Source: DATAES01 sp963721305
GTDB taxonomy: Bacteria; Actinomycetota; Acidimicrobiia; Acidimicrobiales; JACDCH01
NCBI GenBank assembly: GCA_963721305.1
Contig: CAVRIR010000005.1
Coordinates: 496,001 to 560,000 of the forward strand
Reading direction: 5' to 3'
Length of the DNA: 64,000 bases
This document shows, one piece after another, positions 36,321-44,816 of this stretch. The notes below the pieces were generated by a model. That model was not told the origin of the DNA and ran no database searches. It saw only the letters and a list, made by a program, of their open reading frames with translations. Within the stretch, counting starts at the first letter, position 1; the number at the start of each line of letters is the position of its first letter. Both the position numbers and the translations under genes were made by a program.

Positions 36321-36791
36321 GTGACCGATGACCTGTTGTCGATCGGCGAGGTCGCGAGCCGAAGCGGCATCGCGACGTCCGCGCTCCGGTTCTACGAGAG
36401 TCAGGGCCTCCTGCACGCGGTTCGCAACGACGGCGGACAGCGCCGGTACCAACGCGACGTCCTGCGCCGGGTCGCGTTCATCCGCGTCGCGCAACGCGTC
36501 GGCCTCACCCTCGAGGAGGTGCGCGAGGCGCTCGCCACGCTTCCCGATGAACGGACGCCGACCGCCAAGGACTGGGCCCGTCTCTCCCGAACCTGGCGAC
36601 CGCGCCTCGACGAGCAGATCGCGGTGTTGACGTCCCTGCGCGACGAGCTGTCGTCGTGCATCGGCTGTGGTTGTCTCTCGCTCCGAGCCTGCAGGTTGTA
36701 CAACCCCGACGACGGGGCGGCCGCACTCGGAAGCGGGCCGCGCTACCTGTTGGGCGACTCGTCGGCCGATGTCGTCGAGCGCCACGGCTGA
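36321..36791 (+). CDS. soxR: Redox-sensitive transcriptional activator SoxR
   Basis: 156 residues from GTG 36321 (VTDDLLSIGEVASRSG). The MerR-type winged helix reads SGIATSALRFYESQGLL and GGQRRYQRDVLRRVAFI. A dimer helix follows, then the four-Cys [2Fe-2S] motif CIGCGCLSLRAC (C-x2-C-x-C-x5-C), diagnostic of SoxR. The C-terminal GPRYLLGD is also typical. It responds to redox-cycling compounds. An earlier GTG at 36294 would overlap the operator region and is less likely. Confidence 0.93.
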   Translation: MTDDLLSIGEVASRSGIATSALRFYESQGLLHAVRNDGGQRRYQRDVLRRVAFIRVAQRVGLTLEEVREALATLPDERTPTAKDWARLSRTWRPRLDEQIAVLTSLRDELSSCIGCGCLSLRACRLYNPDDGAAALGSGPRYLLGDSSADVVERHG

Positions 36792-36826
36792 CGTGACGCC
36801 GATCACCCGTTACCTTGACGACCGAC

Positions 36827-37651
36827 GTGAAGTTCGGCATCCACCTGCCGCAGTACGGACGCGCCTCGGGCGCGGAGTCGATCACGCGCGCCGCACACCT
36901 CGCGGAGGAGCTGGGCTTCGACGACGTCTGGGTGAGTGACCACGTCATCCAACCTGCCGACCAGAGCTACCCGTCACCCCATCTCTACGACCCGTTGCTG
37001 ACGCTCACCTGGGCGGCGGCGGCCACGGAACGCATCGGCCTCGGCACCAGTGTCCTCGTGGCGAGCCAATACCACCCGCTCTGGCTGGCGAACGCGACGG
37101 CGTCGCTCGATGCGCTCAGCGGCGGGCGACTTCTTCTCGCCATCGGCGTCGGGTGGAGTGAAGCGGAGTTCACGGCGCTCGGCCAGGATTTCCACACGCG
37201 CGGCAGGCGCACGGACGAGATCATCGACGTTCTCGGCGCGTGCTGGACGTCGGATCCGACCACGTACCGCGGCGCGTTCTATTCGTTCGATGACATCCGA
37301 GTGCTGCCCAAACCGGCGCACCAGATCGACATCTGGATCGGAGGCAGCAGCGAACGCGCCTACGAGCGAGCGCGCCGAGCATCCGGGTTCCAGTTGATCG
37401 GCCTGAAGCCTGACACGGTCGTCGAGCCGATCGTCCGCCTCCGCCGCGACCATCCCGACCCGTCCGCGTTCACGATCTCACTGCGGACGGGGTGGGACCC
37501 GCAGGGAATGGACCCCGACGAGATCGCGGCGGAACGGGACGCGTTCGAAGCCGCCGGCGTTCAACATGTTGTCGCCGCGCCCTGGCGGTCGGACCTGACG
37601 GAATGGCTGCGATCGATGGAATTGCTCGCGGGCATCCTGGGACTCAACTGA
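36827..37651 (+). CDS. LLM-class F420-dependent oxidoreductase
   Basis: 274 residues from GTG 36827 (VKFGIHLPQYGRASG); a TTG at 36815 is an alternative. LLM motifs: HLAEELGFDDVWVSDHVI, ERIGLGTSVLVASQYHPLWLANATASLDALSGGRLLLAIGVGWSEAEF and QIDIWIGGSSERAYERA. It is a bacterial luciferase-like TIM barrel that uses F420 or flavin; the substrate is unknown. Its TGA overlaps the ATG of the LigD-type polymerase. Confidence 0.87.
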   Translation: MKFGIHLPQYGRASGAESITRAAHLAEELGFDDVWVSDHVIQPADQSYPSPHLYDPLLTLTWAAAATERIGLGTSVLVASQYHPLWLANATASLDALSGGRLLLAIGVGWSEAEFTALGQDFHTRGRRTDEIIDVLGACWTSDPTTYRGAFYSFDDIRVLPKPAHQIDIWIGGSSERAYERARRASGFQLIGLKPDTVVEPIVRLRRDHPDPSAFTISLRTGWDPQGMDPDEIAAERDAFEAAGVQHVVAAPWRSDLTEWLRSMELLAGILGLN

Positions 37652-38616
37652 TGGCCGGCAAGGACGCCGACGAGACTCGTGACGGCGTTGCGCTCACCAA
37701 CCTCGACCAGCCCTTGTTCGACGGCGCCGATGCGACCAAGCGCGATCTGGTCGACTACCTCGACGGTGTGAGCGACCGGATCATCGCCGTCCTCGCTGAC
37801 CGCCCGCTCTCGGTGATCCGGGTGCACCGCGGCCAAGAGGCGTTCATGCAGAAGAACGTTCCGAAGTACACGCCGTCGTGGGTGAAGACCGTGCAGTTCT
37901 GGGCCGAGGCATCGAAACGCGATGTCTCGTACGCGTTGTGCGACGACCATCGCACGCTGCTCTGGTTCGCGAACCAGCGCGCGGTCGAGTACCACCCGGC
38001 GTTGGTGACGGCCGCGCACCCCGAGCACGTGACTCACCTGATCCTCGATCTCGATCCACCGGCCGAGCCATCGGCGGACGCCGCGTTCCCGGTCGCGGTC
38101 CGTGTCGCGCACCTCGTCCATCGCGCGCTCGCCGATCTCGGCCTCGAGGGCGCAGTCAAGACCAGCGGCGCCAAGGGCGTCCATGTCTTCGTCCCCGTCG
38201 ACGACACGCCGACCCTCGAAGAAGCGGCCGCGGCCACCCGCGCCATCGCGGTGCGGACGGCCCAGCTCGATCCGTCCATCGCGACCACGGAGTTCATGAA
38301 GGAGAACCGCGACAACAAGGTGTTCGTGGACTCGACCCGTGTGGGCGGCGCGACGGTGATCGGGGCATACAGCCCGCGCGTGCGTCCGGGCGTACCCGTG
38401 TCGTTCCCGGTGCGTTGGGACGACCTCGATCACGTCTCGCCGAGCGACTTCACCCTGCACACCGCCCTCGAACGGCTCGGTGACGGCGATCCGTGGCGCG
38501 ACACCATGCCGGCGCCGCAGTCGCTGAGCCCCGACCTCATCGCGGAGGGACGGGAGATCCCCGTTGCCCGAGTCCAGGCGATGCACGAAGGACGGCGCCG
38601 CGCTCGCGGCCGCTGA
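37651..38616 (+). CDS. Stand-alone LigD-type polymerase/primase domain
   Basis: 321 residues covering only the polymerase domain of LigD. HLILDLDPP holds the catalytic Asp pair, and KTSGAKGVHVFVPV and DSTRVGGATVIGAYSPR are the other conserved blocks. No ligase or nuclease domain and no Ku gene are present here. Stand-alone Pol domains in actinobacteria (PolD-type) act in gap-filling repair. A TOPRIM-containing gene follows 46 bp later. Confidence 0.9.
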   Translation: MAGKDADETRDGVALTNLDQPLFDGADATKRDLVDYLDGVSDRIIAVLADRPLSVIRVHRGQEAFMQKNVPKYTPSWVKTVQFWAEASKRDVSYALCDDHRTLLWFANQRAVEYHPALVTAAHPEHVTHLILDLDPPAEPSADAAFPVAVRVAHLVHRALADLGLEGAVKTSGAKGVHVFVPVDDTPTLEEAAAATRAIAVRTAQLDPSIATTEFMKENRDNKVFVDSTRVGGATVIGAYSPRVRPGVPVSFPVRWDDLDHVSPSDFTLHTALERLGDGDPWRDTMPAPQSLSPDLIAEGREIPVARVQAMHEGRRRARGR

Positions 38617-38662
38617 CCGTCCTTCCTGTCCTTCGGGCGTCGTTCCCGGGCAGGCTGGCGGG

Positions 38663-39250
38663 ATGGACGGGACGGTCGTGTTGGTCGAGGGCGCCAGCGA
38701 CCAGATCGCGCTCGAGACGCTGGCGGCGCGGCTCGGGCGAGACCTTCGCTCCGAAGGCGTGGCCATCGAACCCATGGGCGGCGCGACCAACATCCGTGCC
38801 TTCCTCGCGCGCTACGCCGGAGGCGATCATCGACTCGCCGGGCTGTGCGACGCGGGCGAGGAGCCGGCGTTCCGTCGCGGCCTGGAATGGGCCGGCCTCG
38901 GATCGGACCTCGACCGCGCCGGTATGGAAGCGCTCGGGTTCTTCGTCTGCGTCCGCGACCTCGAGGACGAGCTGATCAGAGCGCTCGGCATCGACGCCGT
39001 CGAAGACGCGATCGAATCCCGCAACGAGCTCGGTTCGTTCCGCACGCTCCAGAAGCAGCCCAACCAAGAGGGCCGTCCTGTCGACGCGCAGCTTCGGCGC
39101 TTCATGGGCACACGGTCGGGCCGCAAGGCCCAGTATGCGCGACTTCTCGTCGACGCGCTCGATCTGTCGCGCATCCCGCGTCCGCTGGAAGGTCTGCTGG
39201 CGTACGTCAGCGATCGTCGACGAAGCGGAACCAACGAAGCGCGGCAATGA
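38663..39250 (+). CDS. Stand-alone OLD-type TOPRIM protein
   Basis: 195 residues. VVLVEGASDQIALETLA gives the TOPRIM Glu and LAGLCDAGEEPAF the DxD-like acidic pair. ALGFFVCVRDLEDELIRALG resembles the C-terminal part of OLD-family nucleases. The ABC ATPase part of OLD proteins is absent. It is probably a metal-dependent nuclease or a degenerate relative. It lies after the LigD-type polymerase and overlaps the end of the convergent ABC-2 permease by 44 bp. Confidence 0.78.
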   Translation: MDGTVVLVEGASDQIALETLAARLGRDLRSEGVAIEPMGGATNIRAFLARYAGGDHRLAGLCDAGEEPAFRRGLEWAGLGSDLDRAGMEALGFFVCVRDLEDELIRALGIDAVEDAIESRNELGSFRTLQKQPNQEGRPVDAQLRRFMGTRSGRKAQYARLLVDALDLSRIPRPLEGLLAYVSDRRRSGTNEARQ

Positions 39251-39995
39251 ACGAGCCGATCATCCACACGGTGAGCACGAACGCCCCGGTGCCGAGGCGC
39301 CACTCCCCTCCCGGTTCGTGCGCCGCGAAGGAGTCGGGTAGGAACACATAGCGCAGACCGGAAGCCATCCATCGCAACGGGAACACGGAGGCGATCCGTT
39401 GCAACGCCGTGCTGAGGTCGGTGATGACGAAGAACACGCCCGAGATGAACTGCAGGAAGAGATACGGAGGCGTCACATACGCGGGTGCGTTGTTCGCATC
39501 TTTCGGAACGAGGCTGTAGACGATCCCGACAAGCGAGCAGGTCACGCTCCCCATGACGAGGATGTAGGCGAACACCAACCAGCGGCCGAGGTCGGATGGC
39601 AGGTCGAGCCCGTACAGGACGACACCGAGCGCGAGCATCAGCGCCGTCTGCACGATGCCGGACACCAACGACATCCCGACCTTGCCGACGAAGTACGACG
39701 GCTTCGGCATCGGCGTCCCGGCCAGTCGCTTCAACACGCCCGTGTAGCGCTCGACGGCCATGCTGATCGCGAGGTTGTTGAAGCTGGTCGACATGATCCC
39801 GCTGGCGATGATCCCGGCGATGAAGTACTGCCGGAAGTCGACGCCGCTGTCGTCGATCTCACCGTGGAAGATCGATGCGAACAACACGAGCAGCATCACC
39901 GGGAAGAAGAACGTGAACACCGCGGCCTGGCGGCTACGGAAGAATGCGCGCAACTCGAGACGGATGCGCTCGAATCCGAGCAAGACGGTCTTCAC
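39207..39995 (-). CDS. ABC-2 type transporter permease
   Basis: 262 residues from GTG 39995, overlapping the ATPase stop (GTGA). The N-terminal RLELRAFFRSRQAAVFTFFFPVMLLVLFASIF is the typical first helix, followed by five more hydrophobic segments. FPLRWMASGLRYVFLPD is the conserved late loop of this family. It forms an exporter with the preceding ATPase. Confidence 0.87.
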   Translation of the reverse strand: MKTVLLGFERIRLELRAFFRSRQAAVFTFFFPVMLLVLFASIFHGEIDDSGVDFRQYFIAGIIASGIMSTSFNNLAISMAVERYTGVLKRLAGTPMPKPSYFVGKVGMSLVSGIVQTALMLALGVVLYGLDLPSDLGRWLVFAYILVMGSVTCSLVGIVYSLVPKDANNAPAYVTPPYLFLQFISGVFFVITDLSTALQRIASVFPLRWMASGLRYVFLPDSFAAHEPGGEWRLGTGAFVLTVWMIGSFIAALRWFRFVDDR

Positions 39996-40945
39996 TCCGT
40001 CACTCGCTGATCCCGTTGGGCGTCGATCAATCGCAGATACGTGTCCTCGAGCGTCGGGCGGGTGACCGACAACCCTGGCAACTCGGGCGTGCCGGCGGCC
40101 GAGGCCCACGCAGCCAGCTGTTCGATGACCCCGGTCGGTTGTTCGGTCTCGATCCGCACGAGTGCACCCTCGTCGTCTATGTGCACGACCGCGTCGGCCA
40201 GCGCCGGAAGGGGGCGATCGGCGAGCGCGCCACGACGCTCGAAGGTGACCAACGCAATCGCTTCGGAACGGCCGCCGATGTCGCGCGGCGTGCCTTGCGC
40301 CACGATGCGACCCGCGACGATGACCGCGGCGCGATCGGCCAACGCCTCGGCCTCGTCGAGGTAGTGCGTCGTGAGCAACACCGTCTTGCCGAGATCTGTC
40401 ATTTGCCGGACGAGCGCCCACACCGACCGACGCGCCTGCGGGTCGAGTCCGGTGGTCGGCTCGTCGAGAAAGACCAGTTCGGGATCACCGACGATCCCGA
40501 GCGCGAGATCGACGCGACGTTTCTGACCGCCCGAGAGCTTGCTGCAGAGACTGTCGCGCTTCTCCGTGAGGCCGACGAGCTCGATCGTGTCGTCCGGGTC
40601 GAGCGGCTGCTCGTAGAAGTGGGCGAAGTGGTGTACGAGCTCAGCCACCGTCAGCAGTTCGAACGCGCCGGTGCTCTGCGGCACGATCCCGATGCGGGCG
40701 CGCCACTCGGCTCGACCAACGGCCGGGTCCTCACCGAGCACCACAGCATCGCCGCCGTCTCGATAGCGATAGCCCTCGAGGATCTCGACGGTGGTGGTCT
40801 TTCCCGCGCCGTTGGGGCCGAGCAGCGCGAACACCTCACCTCGCTGCACCCGGAGATCGAGCCCCGCCACCGCTTCGAGATCGCCGTACCGCTTGTGCAG
40901 CGCGAACGCCTCGATCACAGCCGGCGAGTCCGTCGACTCGTCCAT
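39992..40945 (-). CDS. ABC transporter ATP-binding protein (ABC-2 export type)
   Basis: 317 residues, GGAGGAGGG upstream. The Walker A is ALLGPNGAGKTTTVEILEGY, the Q-loop IGIVPQSTGAFELLTV, the signature KLSGGQKRRVDLALGIVG, the Walker B LVFLDEPTTGLDPQAR and the switch His LLTTHYLDEAEALADR. It is a DrrA-like exporter ATPase. A TATAGGGT box near 40991-40998 is a plausible -10. Confidence 0.9.
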   Translation of the reverse strand: MDESTDSPAVIEAFALHKRYGDLEAVAGLDLRVQRGEVFALLGPNGAGKTTTVEILEGYRYRDGGDAVVLGEDPAVGRAEWRARIGIVPQSTGAFELLTVAELVHHFAHFYEQPLDPDDTIELVGLTEKRDSLCSKLSGGQKRRVDLALGIVGDPELVFLDEPTTGLDPQARRSVWALVRQMTDLGKTVLLTTHYLDEAEALADRAAVIVAGRIVAQGTPRDIGGRSEAIALVTFERRGALADRPLPALADAVVHIDDEGALVRIETEQPTGVIEQLAAWASAAGTPELPGLSVTRPTLEDTYLRLIDAQRDQRVTE

Positions 40946-41087
40946 CGGTGCTCGACCCTCCTCCGCTCGCCCGTATCGCCGGACCCGGCGACCCTATAGG
41001 CCACGTCGACCCCGTCCGTTCGGCACGATGCGTTCCTGGCGCGCCGGACTCCGCTTCCTTCGCGGCCGGCGGGCTCCTACCAGGTTG

Positions 41088-41873
41088 CTAGCTCTCGGCG
41101 GTCGCCGCGCCGACGAAGGCTGTCACCAGAGGATGTGGCGCAGACGGCGTCGACGACGTCTGCGGAACGAACAAGGTCAACACGAAGAACGGGTGGTCGT
41201 GCAGACGCAGAATTCGCACTTCGCCGTCGCTCGCGTCGACGCCCGCAACGCGGAGGCCCGCGACATGGAGGGGTTGGCGCCAGCGCGGGGCGAGTCCGAA
41301 GCGGCAGTAGTACCGCTCGACCGGATCACGAGTGCCATAGATGCCCACGAGGTCATCATCGAGGATGTCGACACGCATCGTCTGCCCGACGAGCGAGCAC
41401 TGCAACTCGTCGATGAACAGCGTGCCGCTTCCGGCTTCGTCGTATTCGGCGTGCGTCGCGTCGCGATAGGCGAGAACGTTGCGCGCGAACTCGATGACAC
41501 CGTGCTGGAATCCTGCGCACGTGCCGATGAACGGCACTTGCAACGTGCGCGCCCACTCGATGCCGTCGACGGCACCGTCGAGGCTGCGGTACGGACCACC
41601 GGGCGCGCACCACACCGCGGAGGCACCGTCGAGCACGTCCGCGCCGTCGCTCGCGAGCCGATCGGTCGCGATCCATTCCACGCGAGGCGTGTGCACGCCG
41701 AGCGCTTTCGACGAATGATCGATGGCATCGACGATCGCGTCGTGAGGCTCGAATTCCTCGATCCGATCGCCGATGACGGCGATCCAGGCTGACGTGTTCC
41801 GCTCGCTGTCCGGCACGGGAACCCGAGGGTAGTGACGAAGATCAGGATCGAGCCGACAGTTTCTCGACTCCAT
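41088..41873 (-). CDS. CTP synthase C-terminal-like glutamine amidotransferase-fold protein with degenerate active site
   Basis: 261 residues (a GTG at 41816 is an alternative start that avoids the overlap with the upstream gene). It resembles the amidotransferase domain of CTP synthase: WIAVIGDR, APGGPYRSLDGAVDGIEWAR, the nucleophile region GTCAGFQHGVIEFARNVL, and the ending PSAPHPLVTAFVGAA. In CTP synthase the triad is completed by His and Glu in an FHPE motif; here that position reads FVPQ. The Cys is kept but His and Glu are lost, so glutaminase activity is doubtful. Confidence 0.78.
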   Translation of the reverse strand: MESRNCRLDPDLRHYPRVPVPDSERNTSAWIAVIGDRIEEFEPHDAIVDAIDHSSKALGVHTPRVEWIATDRLASDGADVLDGASAVWCAPGGPYRSLDGAVDGIEWARTLQVPFIGTCAGFQHGVIEFARNVLAYRDATHAEYDEAGSGTLFIDELQCSLVGQTMRVDILDDDLVGIYGTRDPVERYYCRFGLAPRWRQPLHVAGLRVAGVDASDGEVRILRLHDHPFFVLTLFVPQTSSTPSAPHPLVTAFVGAATAES

Positions 41874-42468
41874 CGCCGGACAGATCCGCCAGCGCCTCCT
41901 TCCGACCGGCCATTGCCATCACCAGGGCGACGATCGGACCGGAGACTTCAGGTCCATCGCCGTGCGACCAGTCAGCATCGGTCGCGTTCAGGCGAAGTCC
42001 TTCCACTCGCTTCTTGGCCCCGATGACGAGGTTCGACCCCTTGTAGAAGTCGGCCACCTCGACGGCCGCGTCCACCGGGTACTCGTGCTTGATCCCTAAA
42101 GGACGGCGAATGTCCTCGCCGTGGACGAGCGTCTCGCCCAGCCACGTGTCGGTGGGCCCGGGCGGATGCTTCGACGAGTTCACTTCGGCCTTGAAGTTCT
42201 CCAAGGTGTCCGCATGAGTCCCACCACGCAGTGCGACGATGTCCTTCTGCTGGAGCCTCTCGAGGCTGAAGCCGGCAGCGATCAGTTTGGGGAAGAAGGA
42301 CCCGGCCGAGATGCGCGCCGTGCCGGTCATGTGCGCGACGACGTCGCGAACCGTCCAACCCCCGCAGAGCGACGGCGTGTCCCATCGCTCTGCGCTCAGC
42401 GATTCGAGGTCAGATGCGAGAGCTGCCCGTTCGGTGTGGATCGTCGGCCAGATCTCCGTCTTGTCCAT
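41842..42468 (-). CDS. DinB-like/maleylpyruvate isomerase N-terminal family protein (TIGR03083 type)
   Basis: 208 residues from ATG 42468 with AGAAGGA upstream. IHTERAALASDLESLSAERWDTPSLCGGWTVRDVVAHMTG is the hallmark N-terminus with metal-binding His. WLGETLVHGEDIRRPLG gives the second His pair. Members are mycothiol-dependent transferases or isomerases. It diverges from another DinB-like gene at 42543. Confidence 0.85.
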   Translation of the reverse strand: MDKTEIWPTIHTERAALASDLESLSAERWDTPSLCGGWTVRDVVAHMTGTARISAGSFFPKLIAAGFSLERLQQKDIVALRGGTHADTLENFKAEVNSSKHPPGPTDTWLGETLVHGEDIRRPLGIKHEYPVDAAVEVADFYKGSNLVIGAKKRVEGLRLNATDADWSHGDGPEVSGPIVALVMAMAGRKEALADLSGDGVEKLSARS

Positions 42469-42542
42469 GAAGCGTCCTTCTCCCTGGGATGACGGAGTCT
42501 CGCGCCGAGACTCGCCGCATGCCGAGATGGCAATCTGGCTCG

Positions 42543-43100
42543 ATGGCGTTCGACTGGACGACACAGCTCAACGAGCAACTCACTTGGCACTGGGATCACC
42601 ACGTCCGGCCGCGACTCGAGACGCTCACCGACGACGAGTACTTCTGGGAACCGGTCGAGGGTTGCTGGAGCATCCGGCCCCGCGCCGAGGCGCACACACG
42701 GACCCCGGTCGGCGCTGGCGACCTCATCATGGACATGGAGAAGCCCGAACCGCAGCCGCCGCCGGTCACGACCATCGCGTGGCGTCTGGCGCACGTGACG
42801 GGCGGCGTGTTCGGTGAACGCAATGCCAATCACTTCGGCGGTCCATCGGTCGATCAGGCCACCGTCGTGTGGCCAGGAGACGCTCGCAGCGCGCTCGCTG
42901 CGCTCGATGCCGCCTACGGAACGTGGGTGGACGGGGTGAGCGGGCTCGACGCCGACGGTCTGTTGCGGCCGGTCGGTCCTGCGGAAGGCCCGTTCGCCGC
43001 GCTGCCGTACGCCGCGCTCGTTCTTCACATCAACCGCGAGGCGATCCACCACCTCGCCGAGATCACGCTCCTGCGCGACCTCTACCGGGCGAGCCACTGA
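42543..43100 (+). CDS. DinB superfamily protein
   Basis: 185 residues from ATG 42543 (MAFDWTTQLNEQLTWHWDHHV). DDEYFWEPVEGCWSIRP, TIAWRLAHVTGGVFGERNANHF and LVLHINREAIHHLAEITLLRDLY supply the three-His arrangement of DinB-type four-helix bundles. Such proteins are often thiol-dependent transferases. Starts at 42489 are possible but longer than the family norm. Confidence 0.83.
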   Translation: MAFDWTTQLNEQLTWHWDHHVRPRLETLTDDEYFWEPVEGCWSIRPRAEAHTRTPVGAGDLIMDMEKPEPQPPPVTTIAWRLAHVTGGVFGERNANHFGGPSVDQATVVWPGDARSALAALDAAYGTWVDGVSGLDADGLLRPVGPAEGPFAALPYAALVLHINREAIHHLAEITLLRDLYRASH

Positions 43101-43145
43101 GCCATCGCCTCCCTGTAGCGTCTGACCGACACCGAGGGGGAACGC

Positions 43146-44816
43146 ATGGACGGTGACATCGTCATTCGCGGAGGGACGCTCGTGGACGGCACCGGAGCGC
43201 CCGGACGTCCGGCCGACGTCGCGGTGCACGGCGGCCGCATCGTGGCCATCGGCGACTCACTGCACGGCGACCGTGAGCTCGATGCCAGTGGTCAGATCGT
43301 CGCGCCCGGCTTCATCGACATCCACTCGCACTACGACGCGCAGGTGTTCTGGGATCCGTCGCTCACGCCCTCGTCGTTCCACGGCGTCACTTCGGTCGTC
43401 GCGGGGAACTGTGGATTCTCGATCGCGCCGATCCGCAGCGAGAACGTTGCGCTCATGGCGCGGACGCTGCAGAACGTCGAGGACATGAGCTTCGAGACGT
43501 TGTCGGTCGGCGTTCCCTGGGACGAATTCGAGACGTTCCCGCAGTATCTCGATGCGGTCGACCGGCGCGGTGTCGATCTCAACTACGGGTGCTACGTCGG
43601 CCACACTGCGGTGCGTCTGTACGTCATGGGTGACGATGCCTACGAGCGCGCCGCGACCGATGACGAGATCAAGCAGATGCAGTCGGTCATCGCGGCGGCG
43701 ATGGATGGTGGCGCGATCGGTTTCGCGTCGAGCGCGAATCCCGCGCACAACGGCGACCGCGGACGCCCCGTGCCTTCGCGCGCCGCGGACCTCGCGGAGT
43801 TGACGGCGTTGCTCGAACCCGTCCGCGACGCGCATCGCGGTGTCGTCGCCCTGTTGCCTGGCGGGGTGATCAGCTTCGATCAGGTCTTCGAGCTCCAGGA
43901 GAAGATCCGGCGACCCTTCACGTGGACCGCGCTGCTCACCGTCGCGGGCTTCCCGTATCACGAGAAGGTGATCGAGCGGCACGAGAAGGCGCGCGAGCGT
44001 GGCGTCGACGTGTGGCCGCAGGTCTCGTGCCGGCCGCTCGTGTTCCAGATGAACATGCGGCAACCGTTCACCATGAACAGTCGCGAGACGTTCGCACGGC
44101 TCACCGGGCTCCCGCTCGAGGAGCGCATCGCCCACTTCCGCGATCCATCGTGGCGAGCGAAGGCGCTCGCCGATCTGAACGAGGGTCTGCCGTTCAACTG
44201 GGCTTCGTTGTCGGTGGCCGAGAGCGAGGCGTTCCCCGAGCTGGTCAGTCGCAAGGTGCTCGACCTCGCGGCCGAACGCAACTGCTCACCGCTCGATGTC
44301 GTTCTGGACATCTCGCTGGGTGACGACCTGCAGACTCGCTTCTGGTCGGTCGTTGCCAACGACGATCCTGAGGGCATCGCGTGGCTGTTGAACCAGGAGG
44401 GGACGTTGCTGGGCTTGGCAGACTCCGGCGCGCACGTCTCGCAACTGTGCGACGCGTGCTTCGCCACCGACCTGCTCGGCAACTGGGTGCGCGAGAAGGA
44501 GGTGCTGCCGCTCGAGCGTGCGATCTACAAGCTCACCGCTGAGCCGGCGTCCGTGTACGGGCTCGTCGATCGAGGGACGGTCGCAGTCGGGAAGGCCGCC
44601 GACATCTGCGTGTTCGATGCCGACACGGTCGATCCCGGGCCGCTGCATCGCATGTTCGACTTCCCCGCGGACGGTGAGCGGTTGACGGCCGACGCGCCGG
44701 TCGGGATGACGCACGTCCTCGTGAACGGCGTCCCGATCCGGGTCGACGGCACACCGGCGCACCCTGATGTCCGCCCCGGTGTGGTGCTGCGCGGCGAGCA
44801 CGTCACGGGTCAGTGA
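43146..44816 (+). CDS. N-acyl-D-amino-acid deacylase family amidohydrolase
   Basis: 556 residues, with GGGGGAAC before the ATG. GFIDIHSHYDAQVFWDP is the HxH metal motif of D-aminoacylases, and SVVAGNCGFSIAPI is the conserved Cys-containing strand. LGLADSGAHVSQLCDACF carries the catalytic Asp, and AADICVFDADTVDPG is the closing beta-sandwich. It likely hydrolyses an N-acyl-D-amino acid or similar amide. A paralogue is at 58076-59779, and the two flank the mycofactocin genes. Its 3' end overlaps mftF convergently by 14 bp. Confidence 0.88.
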   Translation: MDGDIVIRGGTLVDGTGAPGRPADVAVHGGRIVAIGDSLHGDRELDASGQIVAPGFIDIHSHYDAQVFWDPSLTPSSFHGVTSVVAGNCGFSIAPIRSENVALMARTLQNVEDMSFETLSVGVPWDEFETFPQYLDAVDRRGVDLNYGCYVGHTAVRLYVMGDDAYERAATDDEIKQMQSVIAAAMDGGAIGFASSANPAHNGDRGRPVPSRAADLAELTALLEPVRDAHRGVVALLPGGVISFDQVFELQEKIRRPFTWTALLTVAGFPYHEKVIERHEKARERGVDVWPQVSCRPLVFQMNMRQPFTMNSRETFARLTGLPLEERIAHFRDPSWRAKALADLNEGLPFNWASLSVAESEAFPELVSRKVLDLAAERNCSPLDVVLDISLGDDLQTRFWSVVANDDPEGIAWLLNQEGTLLGLADSGAHVSQLCDACFATDLLGNWVREKEVLPLERAIYKLTAEPASVYGLVDRGTVAVGKAADICVFDADTVDPGPLHRMFDFPADGERLTADAPVGMTHVLVNGVPIRVDGTPAHPDVRPGVVLRGEHVTGQ

